Positions 1 through 6,950 of a DNA stretch of 9,126 nucleotides are shown piece by piece (within the stretch, counting starts at the first letter, position 1; the number at the start of each line of letters is the position of its first letter). The DNA comes from an uncultured Anaerosacchariphilus sp. (GTDB taxonomy: Bacteria; Bacillota; Clostridia; Lachnospirales; Lachnospiraceae): positions 1 through 9,126 of the forward strand of contig CAKROP010000061.1 in assembly GCA_934373375.1 (NCBI GenBank). Reading direction: 5' to 3'. Made by a program: the position numbers and the translations under genes. The notes below the pieces were generated by a model, which did not search any database, was not told where the DNA came from, and worked only from the letters and a program-made list of their open reading frames with translations.

Positions 1-10
1 TGAAATAAAA

Positions 11-1399
11 TTAGAATGTGAATTTCTCTGCAAAGTAAGCATCCAGCTCGTCAATCTTCACACGAACCTGCTCCATGGTATCACGATCACGGATAGTAAC
101 CGCGCCATCTGTCTCAGACTCAAAGTCATAGGTCACGCAGAACGGCGTACCAATCTCATCCTGGCGGCGATATCTCTTACCGATATTACCTCTGTCGTCA
201 AACTCACAGTTATACTTCTTGCTAAGCTGCGCGAAAATCTTCTCCGCGCCCTCGTTCAGCTTCTTGGACAGCGGCAGCACGCCGATCTTCACCGGTGCCA
301 GTGCCGGATGGAAATGAAGCACGGTACGCACATCGCCGCCCTCCAACTCCTCCTCGTCGTAGGCTGCGCACAGGAACGCCAGAACTACACGATCCGCGCC
401 CAGGGACGGCTCGATAACGTAGGGAATGTATTTCTCCTTGGACTCATCGTCAAAGTAGGACATATCCTGTCCGGATACATTCTGATGCTGAGTCAGGTCA
501 TAATCAGTTCTGTCTGCGATGCCCCACAGCTCGCCCCAGCCGAACGGGAACAGGAACTCAAGGTCCGTAGTCGCCTTGCTGTAGAAGCACAGCTCCTCCG
601 GAGAATGATCGCGGGCACGCATCTCGTCATCCTTCATGCCGAGGGACTTCAGCCAATCGATGCAGTACTGCTTCCAGTAGGCGAACCACTCTAGGTCAGT
701 ACCCGGCTTGCAGAAGAACTCCAGCTCCATCTGCTCGAACTCTCTGGTACGGAAGGTGAAGTTACCCGGTGTAATCTCGTTACGGAAGGACTTACCAATC
801 TGTCCGATACCAAACGGGATCTTCTTTCTGGAGGTTCTCTGTACGTTCTTGAAGTTTACGAAGATACCCTGTGCAGTCTCCGGACGGAGATATACTGTGT
901 TCTTCGCATCCTCGGTAACACCCTGGAAGGTCTTGAACATCAGGTTGAACTGACGGATATCAGTGAAATCATGCTTTCCGCAGGACGGACAGCAGATATT
1001 GTGCTCATCCACATAAGCCTTCATTTCTTCCGGGGACCATGCGTCTACCGATCCCTCGATCTCAATGCCGTTCTCAGCCATATAGTCCTCGATGAGCTTA
1101 TCGGCACGGAAACGCTCCTTACAGCTCTTGCAGTCCATCAGCGGGTCGGAGAAGCCGCCCAGATGTCCGGACGCTACCCAGGTCTGCGGGTTCATCAGGA
1201 TGGCGCAGTCTACACCCACGTTGTACGGATTCTCCTGTACGAACTTCTGCCACCACGCGCGCTTTACATTGTTCTTAAGCTCTACACCCAGATTGCCGTA
1301 ATCCCAGGTGTTGGCCAGCCCGCCGTAAATCTCAGAACCCGGATATACAAAGCCTCTTGCCTTTGCCAGAGATACAATTTTGTCCATTGTCTTTTCCAT
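11..1399 (-). CDS. glyS: Glycyl-tRNA synthetase, homodimeric class II type
   Basis: Charges tRNA-Gly with glycine in the cytosol (ATP + glycine + tRNA). The 462-residue protein is the single-chain homodimeric type, not the separate GlyQ/GlyS alpha-beta type. Visible landmarks are a motif-1 region near residues 26-50 ([13 protein letters not shown]), two cysteine pairs at about C90/C93 and C137/C140 that probably bind zinc within the insertion, RPETAQG at 172-178, motif 2 at about 204-228 (FRNEI followed by [11 protein letters not shown]), motif 3 at about 334-337 (GADR), and a C-terminal anticodon-binding domain from about residue 368. Length and motifs match the family, and nothing looks broken. 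The ATG at 1399 has AGGAG 8 nt upstream. A second in-frame ATG four codons later is less well placed. The gene begins 19 nt after the lipoprotein stop codon, so the two are probably co-transcribed from the promoter near 2060. No T-box leader is present. Confidence 0.97.
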   Translation of the reverse strand: MEKTMDKIVSLAKARGFVYPGSEIYGGLANTWDYGNLGVELKNNVKRAWWQKFVQENPYNVGVDCAILMNPQTWVASGHLGGFSDPLMDCKSCKERFRADKLIEDYMAENGIEIEGSVDAWSPEEMKAYVDEHNICCPSCGKHDFTDIRQFNLMFKTFQGVTEDAKNTVYLRPETAQGIFVNFKNVQRTSRKKIPFGIGQIGKSFRNEITPGNFTFRTREFEQMELEFFCKPGTDLEWFAYWKQYCIDWLKSLGMKDDEMRARDHSPEELCFYSKATTDLEFLFPFGWGELWGIADRTDYDLTQHQNVSGQDMSYFDDESKEKYIPYVIEPSLGADRVVLAFLCAAYDEEELEGGDVRTVLHFHPALAPVKIGVLPLSKKLNEGAEKIFAQLSKKYNCEFDDRGNIGKRYRRQDEIGTPFCVTYDFESETDGAVTIRDRDTMEQVRVKIDELDAYFAEKFTF

Positions 1400-1418
1400 T
1401 TGCTTTTCTCCTCTTCGC

Positions 1419-2006
1419 TTATTTATAAATGATATATGACAGTCCGCCGTCTGCGACAGCCGCCTGCTTTTTACCGGTTACATTTACATTGCCTCCTGCG
1501 GATACCGCAAGAATCGTGCCGGGAACCTCTACCTTCACAGTCTCGTCGGTCTCCATCACCAGAACCTTCGCCTCGTCCGCGCCGTCCAGGTCACCCAGTG
1601 AGGTCTTCGCCCCGTCTGCATCAAGCAGTTCGCCGTTCAGCTCATAACCCCCGGCCTGCGCTTCCGCCACGGTTCCGTTGAACAGCGTCGTCTCCGTGTA
1701 ATCCTCATAGTATTCGCTTCCGTCAAAGACCAGCTGCAGGGTCGCAGTCCCGTCCTTTACCTCGAACTTCTTCATGGTAATATGGTCGGTGGCATAGTTC
1801 TTATTATACTCTGCAAGCTCCGACTCTATCTCACTTTGAAGCTCTTCGGAATCGTAGAAATCCTTGTCAAATTCCTCCACAATCGTGTCGGTTATCTTTC
1901 CTTTTTTGTCTACCGCAATCGTACTCTCCTTGGGGACAGAACCGCCGCAGCCGACCAGAACCGATACCATACCGATCAGGAGACAGAAACAGACTGATTT
2001 TCTCAT
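1419..2006 (-). CDS. Predicted acidic lipoprotein, function unknown, paired with glyS
   Basis: I do not recognise a named family. The 195-residue product starts with a short basic segment (MRKS) and a hydrophobic stretch, then a lipobox LVGC with the cysteine at residue 20. It is therefore probably diacylated and anchored on the outer face of the cytoplasmic membrane. The mature part (about 176 residues) is rich in Asp and Glu, has a likely helical segment at about 40-65, and then a beta-rich region containing many Gly, Val and Thr residues. No catalytic motif is visible. I chose the ATG at 2006 because GGGAGGAG (2013-2020) sits 5 nt upstream; an in-frame GTG at 2021 would lie upstream of that site. 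The gene has its own promoter (2059-2087) and leader hairpin, and is followed after 19 nt by glyS. The pairing suggests co-expression with glyS but does not reveal a function. Confidence 0.85.
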   Translation of the reverse strand: MRKSVCFCLLIGMVSVLVGCGGSVPKESTIAVDKKGKITDTIVEEFDKDFYDSEELQSEIESELAEYNKNYATDHITMKKFEVKDGTATLQLVFDGSEYYEDYTETTLFNGTVAEAQAGGYELNGELLDADGAKTSLGDLDGADEAKVLVMETDETVKVEVPGTILAVSAGGNVNVTGKKQAAVADGGLSYIIYK

Positions 2007-2028
2007 CGATACTCCTCCCACTTCTCTT

Positions 2029-2046
2029 CTGAGGTGATTACCTCAG
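2029..2046 (-). other. Leader hairpin upstream of lipoprotein-glyS
   Basis: A perfect 7-bp inverted repeat, CTGAGGT and ACCTCAG, is separated by a 4-nt loop. It lies downstream of the predicted transcription start (about 2052) and 22 nt upstream of the lipoprotein ATG. It therefore falls almost at the 5' end of the predicted mRNA and could stabilise the transcript. As DNA it could equally be a dyad operator next to the promoter. There is no following T-run, so it is not a terminator. Confidence 0.5.
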
Positions 2047-2058
2047 GGAATCCCATAT

Positions 2059-2087
2059 AGTATAGCGTCTTTCCCGGCATTTTTCAA
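2059..2087 (-). promoter_or_regulatory. Sigma-A-type promoter for lipoprotein-glyS
   Basis: The minus strand carries TTGAAA (2082-2087) and TATACT (2059-2064), separated by exactly 17 nt, which is close to the housekeeping consensus (TTGACA-N17-TATAAT). The predicted start near 2052 gives a leader of about 46 nt. It lies in the 89-nt gap between the recO stop and the lipoprotein start, so it would drive the lipoprotein and glyS independently of the upstream operon. Confidence 0.75.
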
Positions 2088-2095
2088 CTGAAAAT

Positions 2096-2749
2096 TCACT
2101 TCACACAGGTCTCCAGAACATCCAGCGACTTAAAATGCCCCTCCATATACCGCTCCCGGTACCGGTGCAGCACAAACCGCAGCTCCCCCAGCACCTGCTG
2201 CGACACGTTAAAGGTATACAATTTTTCGATGGATGAGGCCGCAATATACTGTAAGGTATACAAAGTGGATTCGCAAATGTCCAGCTGCCCGAAGTCCGGC
2301 GGACATTCGCCGTTCACCACCAGCACCTTCAGTTCATATATGTATCGGATCAACTCGTTGGGGATGCTTGGTTTACATAACGCTCTCAGGGACTGATACA
2401 GAAGCTTTAGCATCTGTAGCTCATCGTTGGCCTCTCTGGTATAATATTCCGCCAGCTCGCAGAAATAGAACCCGTAGCAGGCCCCTTCGAAATCGCCGCT
2501 GAGCTCATGAAAGTAATTGGATGCCTTCGCCTGCATCAGATTATAGGATGTACGGCCCTCGTAAACCGTAAATTCGCCGAAGACAAAGGAATTGCAGACC
2601 GCCAGAAGGGGACTGTTCTGCCGCCTGGCCCCTCTGGCAAAGGCTGTAATCTTGCCCCGTTCCCGGGTCAGAAGGATGATGCGCTTGTCATAATCCCCCT
2701 GGGGATAAGCCGCCAGCACCAGGCCGGTCACTGTGATCATCTGTCCCAT
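2096..2749 (-). CDS. recO: DNA repair protein RecO
   Basis: RecO works in the RecFOR pathway: it binds single-stranded DNA, anneals strands, and with RecR helps load RecA onto gaps. The 217-residue product has the typical N-terminal OB-fold opening (ITVTGLVLAAYPQGDYDKRI, then GKITAFARGARR at about 33-44) followed by a helical C-terminal domain ending in the family-like FKSLDVLE. The CxxC...CxxC zinc ribbon present in some RecO proteins is not seen; that region has only isolated cysteines (GECPPDFGQLDIC). The start is ambiguous: ATG 2749 has GGAGG 10 nt upstream (2760-2764), ATG 2740 lies three codons inside, and ATG 2791 would add 14 basic, poorly conserved-looking residues. I prefer 2749. 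The 5' end overlaps yqzL by 62 nt in a different frame, suggesting translational coupling. No terminator is visible downstream. Confidence 0.93.
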   Translation of the reverse strand: MGQMITVTGLVLAAYPQGDYDKRIILLTRERGKITAFARGARRQNSPLLAVCNSFVFGEFTVYEGRTSYNLMQAKASNYFHELSGDFEGACYGFYFCELAEYYTREANDELQMLKLLYQSLRALCKPSIPNELIRYIYELKVLVVNGECPPDFGQLDICESTLYTLQYIAASSIEKLYTFNVSQQVLGELRFVLHRYRERYMEGHFKSLDVLETCVK

Positions 2750-2873
2750 AGTCTTCTGCCCTCCGGCTTTCTCCTTTCTCCCGCGCGTCATCTGACGCCC
2801 GCTCCCGGGTAATCCCTTTGTAGCTTAAGTAATCTTCCACCGCTCCGGTCAGTTCAAACTGTTCCCATGTCAT
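2688..2873 (-). CDS. yqzL: YqzL-family small protein
   Basis: A 61-residue protein beginning MTWEQFELTGAVEDYLSYK, which resembles the short WxxFxxTGxxxxYLxYK core of YqzL proteins, small proteins of unknown function encoded between era and recO in many Firmicutes. Position and motif agree. The ATG at 2873 has AGGGG 8 nt upstream; an in-frame GTG at 2894 lies before that site and is unlikely. The recognisable core occupies about the first 20 residues. The rest is charged (RERASDDAREKGESRR), and the last 20 residues are encoded by DNA that also encodes the start of RecO in another frame. The tail is therefore probably disordered and constrained by recO. A frameshift that lengthened the tail cannot be excluded. 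Confidence 0.8.
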   Translation of the reverse strand: MTWEQFELTGAVEDYLSYKGITRERASDDAREKGESRRAEDYGTDDHSDRPGAGGLSPGGL

Positions 2874-2979
2874 GTGCTTCGCCCCTGTTATCACGTAATT
2901 CTGAATCTACTCTTAATGTATCCAGATTCCGCACAGGTATGCCCGCAAATAAATGGTAAACGGCACGGTTCGTTACTCC

Positions 2980-3894
2980 TTACATTTCCAAATCTTTCTT
3001 ATCATAACCAAAGTTCTTAATCAGAAAATCGCTGTCCCGCCAATCCTTCTTGACCTTGACCCAGAGCTGCAGATTCACCTTCAGCTCCAGCATATCCTCG
3101 ATCTCATAGCGGGCTGCGCTTCCGATTTTTTTAAGCATGCTTCCCTGCTTTCCGATGATGATCCCTTTATGGGAATCCCGCTCGCAGATGATGGTAGCGT
3201 CGATATCGCAGACCCTGCCGTTTGGCCGTTCCTTCATCTTGTCGATGGATACCGCGATACCGTGGGGAATCTCCTCATTCAGGCAGCGCAGGGCCTTCTC
3301 CCGGATAAGCTCTGCCACAATCTGGCGCATGGGCTGATCGGTCACTGTATCCTCATCATAGAACTTCGGTCCGTAGGGCAGATATTTGAAAATCTGCCTG
3401 ATAAGGGTGTCGGTGTTATCGCCGCTTAAGGCAGATACCGGTACAATCTCGTCAAACTCGTGGAGCTTCCGGTAGGTGTCGATGACCGCCAGCAGCTCCT
3501 CCTTCTTCACCGTGTCCGTCTTATTGATAACCAGAATCACCGGAGTCTTTACTTTCTTCAGCTGCTCCGCGATATGCTGCTCGCCTGCGCCCACGAAGGT
3601 GGTAGGCTCCACCAGCCACAGAATTACATCGACCTCTTTCAGCGTCCGCTCCGCCGCATTGACCATATACTCGCCCAGCTTATTCTTGGCCTTGTGGATA
3701 CCCGGCGTGTCCAGGAATACGATCTGTCCCTCGTCGCAGGTATAGACCGTCTGGATGCGGTTTCTTGTGGTCTGGGGCTTATTGGATGTGATGGCGATTT
3801 TCTGGCCGATCAGCTTGTTCATCAGGGTGGATTTTCCCACGTTAGGCCGGCCAATCAGAGTGGCAAAACCGGATTTACAATTGTTATTTTCCAT
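2980..3894 (-). CDS. era: GTPase Era
   Basis: Era is an essential Ras-like GTPase with a KH RNA-binding domain. It binds the 3' end of 16S rRNA and assists 30S subunit maturation at or near the membrane. In the 304-residue product the G1 loop is GRPNVGKST (15-23), switch I contains QTTRNR (41-46), G3 is DTPG (62-65), G4 is NKTD (124-127) and G5 is SAL (154-156). The C-terminal KH domain carries GIIIGKQGSMLKKIG (244-258), with the GxxG loop GKQG. All motifs are intact and the length is normal. I chose ATG 3894 because GGAG lies 7 nt upstream; ATG 3900, two codons earlier, overlaps the end of that site. It follows the M16C peptidase gene by 53 nt, and that gap holds a hairpin. It precedes yqzL and recO, the order usual in Firmicutes. 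Confidence 0.97.
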   Translation of the reverse strand: MENNNCKSGFATLIGRPNVGKSTLMNKLIGQKIAITSNKPQTTRNRIQTVYTCDEGQIVFLDTPGIHKAKNKLGEYMVNAAERTLKEVDVILWLVEPTTFVGAGEQHIAEQLKKVKTPVILVINKTDTVKKEELLAVIDTYRKLHEFDEIVPVSALSGDNTDTLIRQIFKYLPYGPKFYDEDTVTDQPMRQIVAELIREKALRCLNEEIPHGIAVSIDKMKERPNGRVCDIDATIICERDSHKGIIIGKQGSMLKKIGSAARYEIEDMLELKVNLQLWVKVKKDWRDSDFLIKNFGYDKKDLEM

Positions 3895-3915
3895 ATACAT
3901 TCTCCATTTTATGTA

Positions 3916-3939
3916 CGGCGGACGCAGAAGCGCCCACCG
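3916..3939 (-). other. RNA hairpin between the M16C peptidase gene and era
   Basis: The minus-strand RNA can form a 10-bp stem, CGGUGGGCGC with GCGUCCGCCG, closed by a UUCU loop. Two of the pairs are G-U wobbles, which pair in the minus-strand RNA but become C-A mismatches on the opposite strand, so the structure suits the direction of transcription. No T-run follows, so it is not a classical intrinsic terminator. It ends about 11 nt before the era ribosome binding site and could shape processing, stability or relative expression of the two genes. Confidence 0.5.
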
Positions 3940-3947
3940 GTTATCTC

Positions 3948-6875
3948 TTAGTGGAACAGACTCTCCGTTACCTCAAACAGGTCTTTCTGTTCCTCCAGCT
4001 TTTCTTCATTTCCAATGACGCAGATATGGTTCTGGGAGAGCATCGCTTTCAGGTAGGGCGCCAGCGCGCGGATCTCTTCGATACCGCAGCCAAGCACCTC
4101 ATCCCGCTCCTTCTGTACCTGCTCCTCGGTGACTCCGGTCATCCAGGCGCTTAAGGAACGCATGCCCTTGGCTCTGGCGTTCAGCGGCGTATCCATGGAG
4201 CTGATGGTTCCGATGATATACTTGGTCATATCGCGCTCGGATACATCGAAATGCTCTGTGTAATCCACGCTCTTCTCAAAAATCTCATTGGTCTTCCGAA
4301 GGTTCGGATCCCGATAGGATACCAGATAGCCGCTGCCGGTGCGGGTGTAATTGTTCATGCAGCCGTAAGCGCCGCCCTTCACACGCACATTATTCCAGAG
4401 GTAATCGTAGCTCATGATGATCCGCAGTACCTTCAAGGCTCCGATGTACGGAAGTCCCGCTGCCCGGAAGCTTCCGGCCCGGGCCACATACTGAATCTGC
4501 GCTGAGGTTTTCAGGCCCTCGTTCTTATGCTCCGGAACCAGCGCCCACATCTTTTTCTCTGCGCCGGTATTCGGGTGCAGTGCCGCCGTCAGCTTCGTAA
4601 TCTCCTTATCCAGCCCCGTGAGGCTCTTTTCCTCGCCGGTGTAGCTGACCAGCAGATTTTCCGGGCAGAACAGCATCCGCGCAAGCTCTGCAAGCTTCTC
4701 TGCCGCCGTCTCCCATTTCTCCTCAAAGTTCGTATCCAGATCCTCAATGAAATGATAAAAGTCCACGCCGCCGGTCATATCGGAAAAGGCCGCGCTGGAC
4801 GAGAAATAGGACATGGCGCGAAGAGCCGCCATGGAGTGTCCGGAGGTCTGAAACGCCATCTGCTGACGGGATTTGGTCTCCGCCACGATTTCCTTAAGGC
4901 GCTTCTTATCGTGAAGCTTCGAGGTCATCAGCATCTCCCGCAGCATGGCAAAGGCCACGGGCTCCTCCTCGTAGAGGGCCTTGCTCTTCACCTCGAAGAC
5001 TGCCGTATAATCCCGGGGGTTCTGCACGCTGTCGTAGCTTCCCACGCTGCAGGAGATACCGCCGGTGTGCAGATTCAGCTCATTGGAAAACTCACCATAG
5101 GTGTAATGCTCTGTGTCTAGCTGACCGAGGGCCGCTTTCAGAAGTCCCAGATAGGGAATCAGCTCCACCGGAATACCGCCTGCCCGAAATACCAGATCCA
5201 CATAACCGATGCCGTTGGTGAACAGATCATGGTAGAGCACGTCGGTGTCTCCGGCCTTTCGCAGCTCATTCTGGAAGGGCTGTGCTTTCTTGTCGATATC
5301 CTCCCGGGCAAGAAGCGGAATCTTCGCCAGATCCTCCTGGGGAGACGGCTCGCTCTGATACTCCTTCAGGTGCTTTGTAAATTCCACAATCTGCTTCTTT
5401 TCTTCCGCGCTCAGGCTGTTCCTGTATGCCTCCAGCTTTCTCTTAAGCTTCTCGTCCTGCTCCGCGGTCAGGCCCTTCCTCGGGCGAATCAGCACCAGTG
5501 AACCATGGGGATTATCCAGCAGACAGGTTTTAATCAGGCCTTCAAAATAGCCCTTATCCGCCTGTTCTTTTAAGAACGCGAAATTGTCCAGCGCCTCCAG
5601 GTGCAGGAACGCGCTGTCATCCTTATAAAGCCAGCTGTCAAAGGCCTGCAGGCCGTACATCAGACCAGCCGGATAATTGCCGAAATCAGCCTCCCGGTAA
5701 CGGAATTCGAAATAGTTGATACCGGCGCGGAGAGCCTTCTCATCCAATCCCTCCTCCGACAGCTTCTTTAAGGTACTCTCAATCACTTCTACAAATGCGT
5801 CTTTTTGATCTTCATTCGCGTTTTTCGCGATAATTGAGAAAACAGGCTGCTTTACGCCATTGTCGTAGGAGCTCATAATATCGTGGCCGATGCCCGCGTC
5901 CAGAAGCGCCTGCTTTAAGGGCGCACCGGTGGCGGATAAAAGCACGTACTCCAGCACCTGCATAGCCAGATAAAGCTTCGCGTCCAGGGTGTCACCCACG
6001 GATTTATTGTAGGAGAGGTAGGTGTTGTCCTCCTCGCTCTCTTCTGCGGAAATGGAATAATCCTTTATCACTTCGCGCATTTTTTCAAAGGGAGCCTGAG
6101 TCTGCACCTCGGAATCAATCTCCTGATAATCGTAGTGGCTCAGATAGTTCTCGTCAAGCCACTGAAGCTTCTCAGCCATATCACAGTTTCCATACAGGAA
6201 AATGTAACTATTAGAGGGATGATAATAGCGGCCATGGAAATCCAGGAACTGCTGACAGGTCAGATCCGGAATAAACTCCGGGTCTCCGCCGGACTCATTG
6301 GCATAGGTGGTATCCGGGTAAAGGGAGTTCAGAATCTCCCGCTCCAGTACGCCCTCCGGGGAGGAAAACGCGCCCTTCATCTCGTTGTAGACCACGCCGT
6401 TCAGAGTCAGGTCGCCGTCCTCGCTGTCCATCTCGTAATGCCAGCCCTCCTGGCGGAAAATTTCTTCTTTTTTATAGATATTAGGGTAAAATACCGCGTC
6501 CATGTAGACATGAATCAGATTCTGAAAATCTTTATCATTGCAGCTGGCAATGGGGTACACCGTCTTATCCGGATAAGTCATGGCGTTCAGGAAGGTATTC
6601 AAGGAGCCCTTCGCCAGCTCCACAAAGGGATCCTTTACCGGGAACTCCCGGGAACCGCACAATACGGAATGCTCCAGGATATGGGCCACGCCCGTATCAT
6701 CCGGCGCCGGAGTACGGAAGCCGATATAAAATACCTTATTTTCATCATCGTTGGATAAGAGGCATACCTTTGCCCCTGTCTTTTTATGCTTCAGATAATA
6801 GCCGACGGAATTTAACTCCGCAATTTCACGCTTTTCCACCAGCTCATAGGACTGTAATTCTTCTATGGTCATCAT
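3948..6875 (-). CDS. M16C-family zinc metallopeptidase (PreP/Cym1-like)
   Basis: A large inverzincin peptidase of the presequence-protease type, which degrades unstructured peptides inside a closing chamber. The 975-residue length is typical for the single-chain, two-half architecture. The catalytic HxxEH is HILEH (H65, E68, H69), and the third zinc ligand is probably E165 in VVYNEMKGAF, 96 residues after the second histidine as expected for the family. The C-terminal half carries RVKGGAYG (about 831-838), whose Arg and Tyr match the substrate-binding pair of PreP proteins. There is no signal peptide or membrane segment, so it is probably cytosolic. Two adjacent ATGs (6875 and 6872) follow AGGAG; I use the first. 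A promoter with an extended -10 lies about 55 nt upstream, and era follows after 53 nt, so it probably heads a peptidase-era-yqzL-recO unit. The in vivo substrate is not evident from the sequence. Confidence 0.95.
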   Translation of the reverse strand: MMTIEELQSYELVEKREIAELNSVGYYLKHKKTGAKVCLLSNDDENKVFYIGFRTPAPDDTGVAHILEHSVLCGSREFPVKDPFVELAKGSLNTFLNAMTYPDKTVYPIASCNDKDFQNLIHVYMDAVFYPNIYKKEEIFRQEGWHYEMDSEDGDLTLNGVVYNEMKGAFSSPEGVLEREILNSLYPDTTYANESGGDPEFIPDLTCQQFLDFHGRYYHPSNSYIFLYGNCDMAEKLQWLDENYLSHYDYQEIDSEVQTQAPFEKMREVIKDYSISAEESEEDNTYLSYNKSVGDTLDAKLYLAMQVLEYVLLSATGAPLKQALLDAGIGHDIMSSYDNGVKQPVFSIIAKNANEDQKDAFVEVIESTLKKLSEEGLDEKALRAGINYFEFRYREADFGNYPAGLMYGLQAFDSWLYKDDSAFLHLEALDNFAFLKEQADKGYFEGLIKTCLLDNPHGSLVLIRPRKGLTAEQDEKLKRKLEAYRNSLSAEEKKQIVEFTKHLKEYQSEPSPQEDLAKIPLLAREDIDKKAQPFQNELRKAGDTDVLYHDLFTNGIGYVDLVFRAGGIPVELIPYLGLLKAALGQLDTEHYTYGEFSNELNLHTGGISCSVGSYDSVQNPRDYTAVFEVKSKALYEEEPVAFAMLREMLMTSKLHDKKRLKEIVAETKSRQQMAFQTSGHSMAALRAMSYFSSSAAFSDMTGGVDFYHFIEDLDTNFEEKWETAAEKLAELARMLFCPENLLVSYTGEEKSLTGLDKEITKLTAALHPNTGAEKKMWALVPEHKNEGLKTSAQIQYVARAGSFRAAGLPYIGALKVLRIIMSYDYLWNNVRVKGGAYGCMNNYTRTGSGYLVSYRDPNLRKTNEIFEKSVDYTEHFDVSERDMTKYIIGTISSMDTPLNARAKGMRSLSAWMTGVTEEQVQKERDEVLGCGIEEIRALAPYLKAMLSQNHICVIGNEEKLEEQKDLFEVTESLFH

Positions 6876-6897
6876 TTTCTCTCCTGTCTTTCTATTT

Positions 6898-6912
6898 GCC
6901 TGCCATACAGGC
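6898..6912 (-). other. Small palindrome in the M16C gene leader
   Basis: GCCTG and CAGGC form a 5-bp dyad with a 5-nt loop, lying about 9-23 nt downstream of the predicted transcription start and 22 nt before the peptidase ATG. This spacing is similar to that of the leader hairpin at 2029-2046. It is short and may be incidental; there is no T-run for termination. Confidence 0.3.
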
Positions 6913-6927
6913 GGGCATTTGTTAAAT

Positions 6928-6936
6928 AGTATACCA
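6928..6936 (-). promoter_or_regulatory. Probable extended -10 promoter for the M16C peptidase operon
   Basis: The minus strand has TGG directly before TATACT (hexamer at 6928-6933), which fits the extended -10 form TGnTATAAT. The expected -35 position (about 6951-6956) reads AAATAA, a poor match, so recognition would rest on the extended -10 and the A/T-rich upstream DNA. The predicted start is near 6921, giving a leader of about 45 nt. The -35 region overlaps the stop codon of the upstream membrane protein gene. Confidence 0.6.
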
Positions 6937-6950
6937 CTTTTTTCCGAAAT

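Noticed and set aside
2006..2021. Upstream GTG start for the lipoprotein
   Set aside because: It would place the strong GGGAGGAG site inside the coding region and add residues ahead of the basic N-region of the signal peptide.
2081..2093. TTTTCA-GT-TGAAAA inverted repeat after the recO stop
   Set aside because: It is short and A/T-only in character, with a 2-nt loop. It overlaps the -35 box and is not a credible terminator.
2903..2929. Inverted repeat GAATCT...AGATTC in the era-yqzL gap
   Set aside because: It has only a 6-bp arm and a 15-nt loop, and no T-run. The rest of this 106-nt gap shows no convincing promoter or terminator.
4527..5120. Plus-strand open frame of about 197 codons
   Set aside because: It is antisense to the M16C peptidase gene, with His/Leu/Arg-rich composition typical of reverse-frame translation and no convincing domain.
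6135..6758. Plus-strand open frame of about 207 codons
   Set aside because: It lies wholly antisense to the well-supported M16C peptidase gene, over its conserved HILEH region, and its translation resembles no known family. It is a shadow frame.
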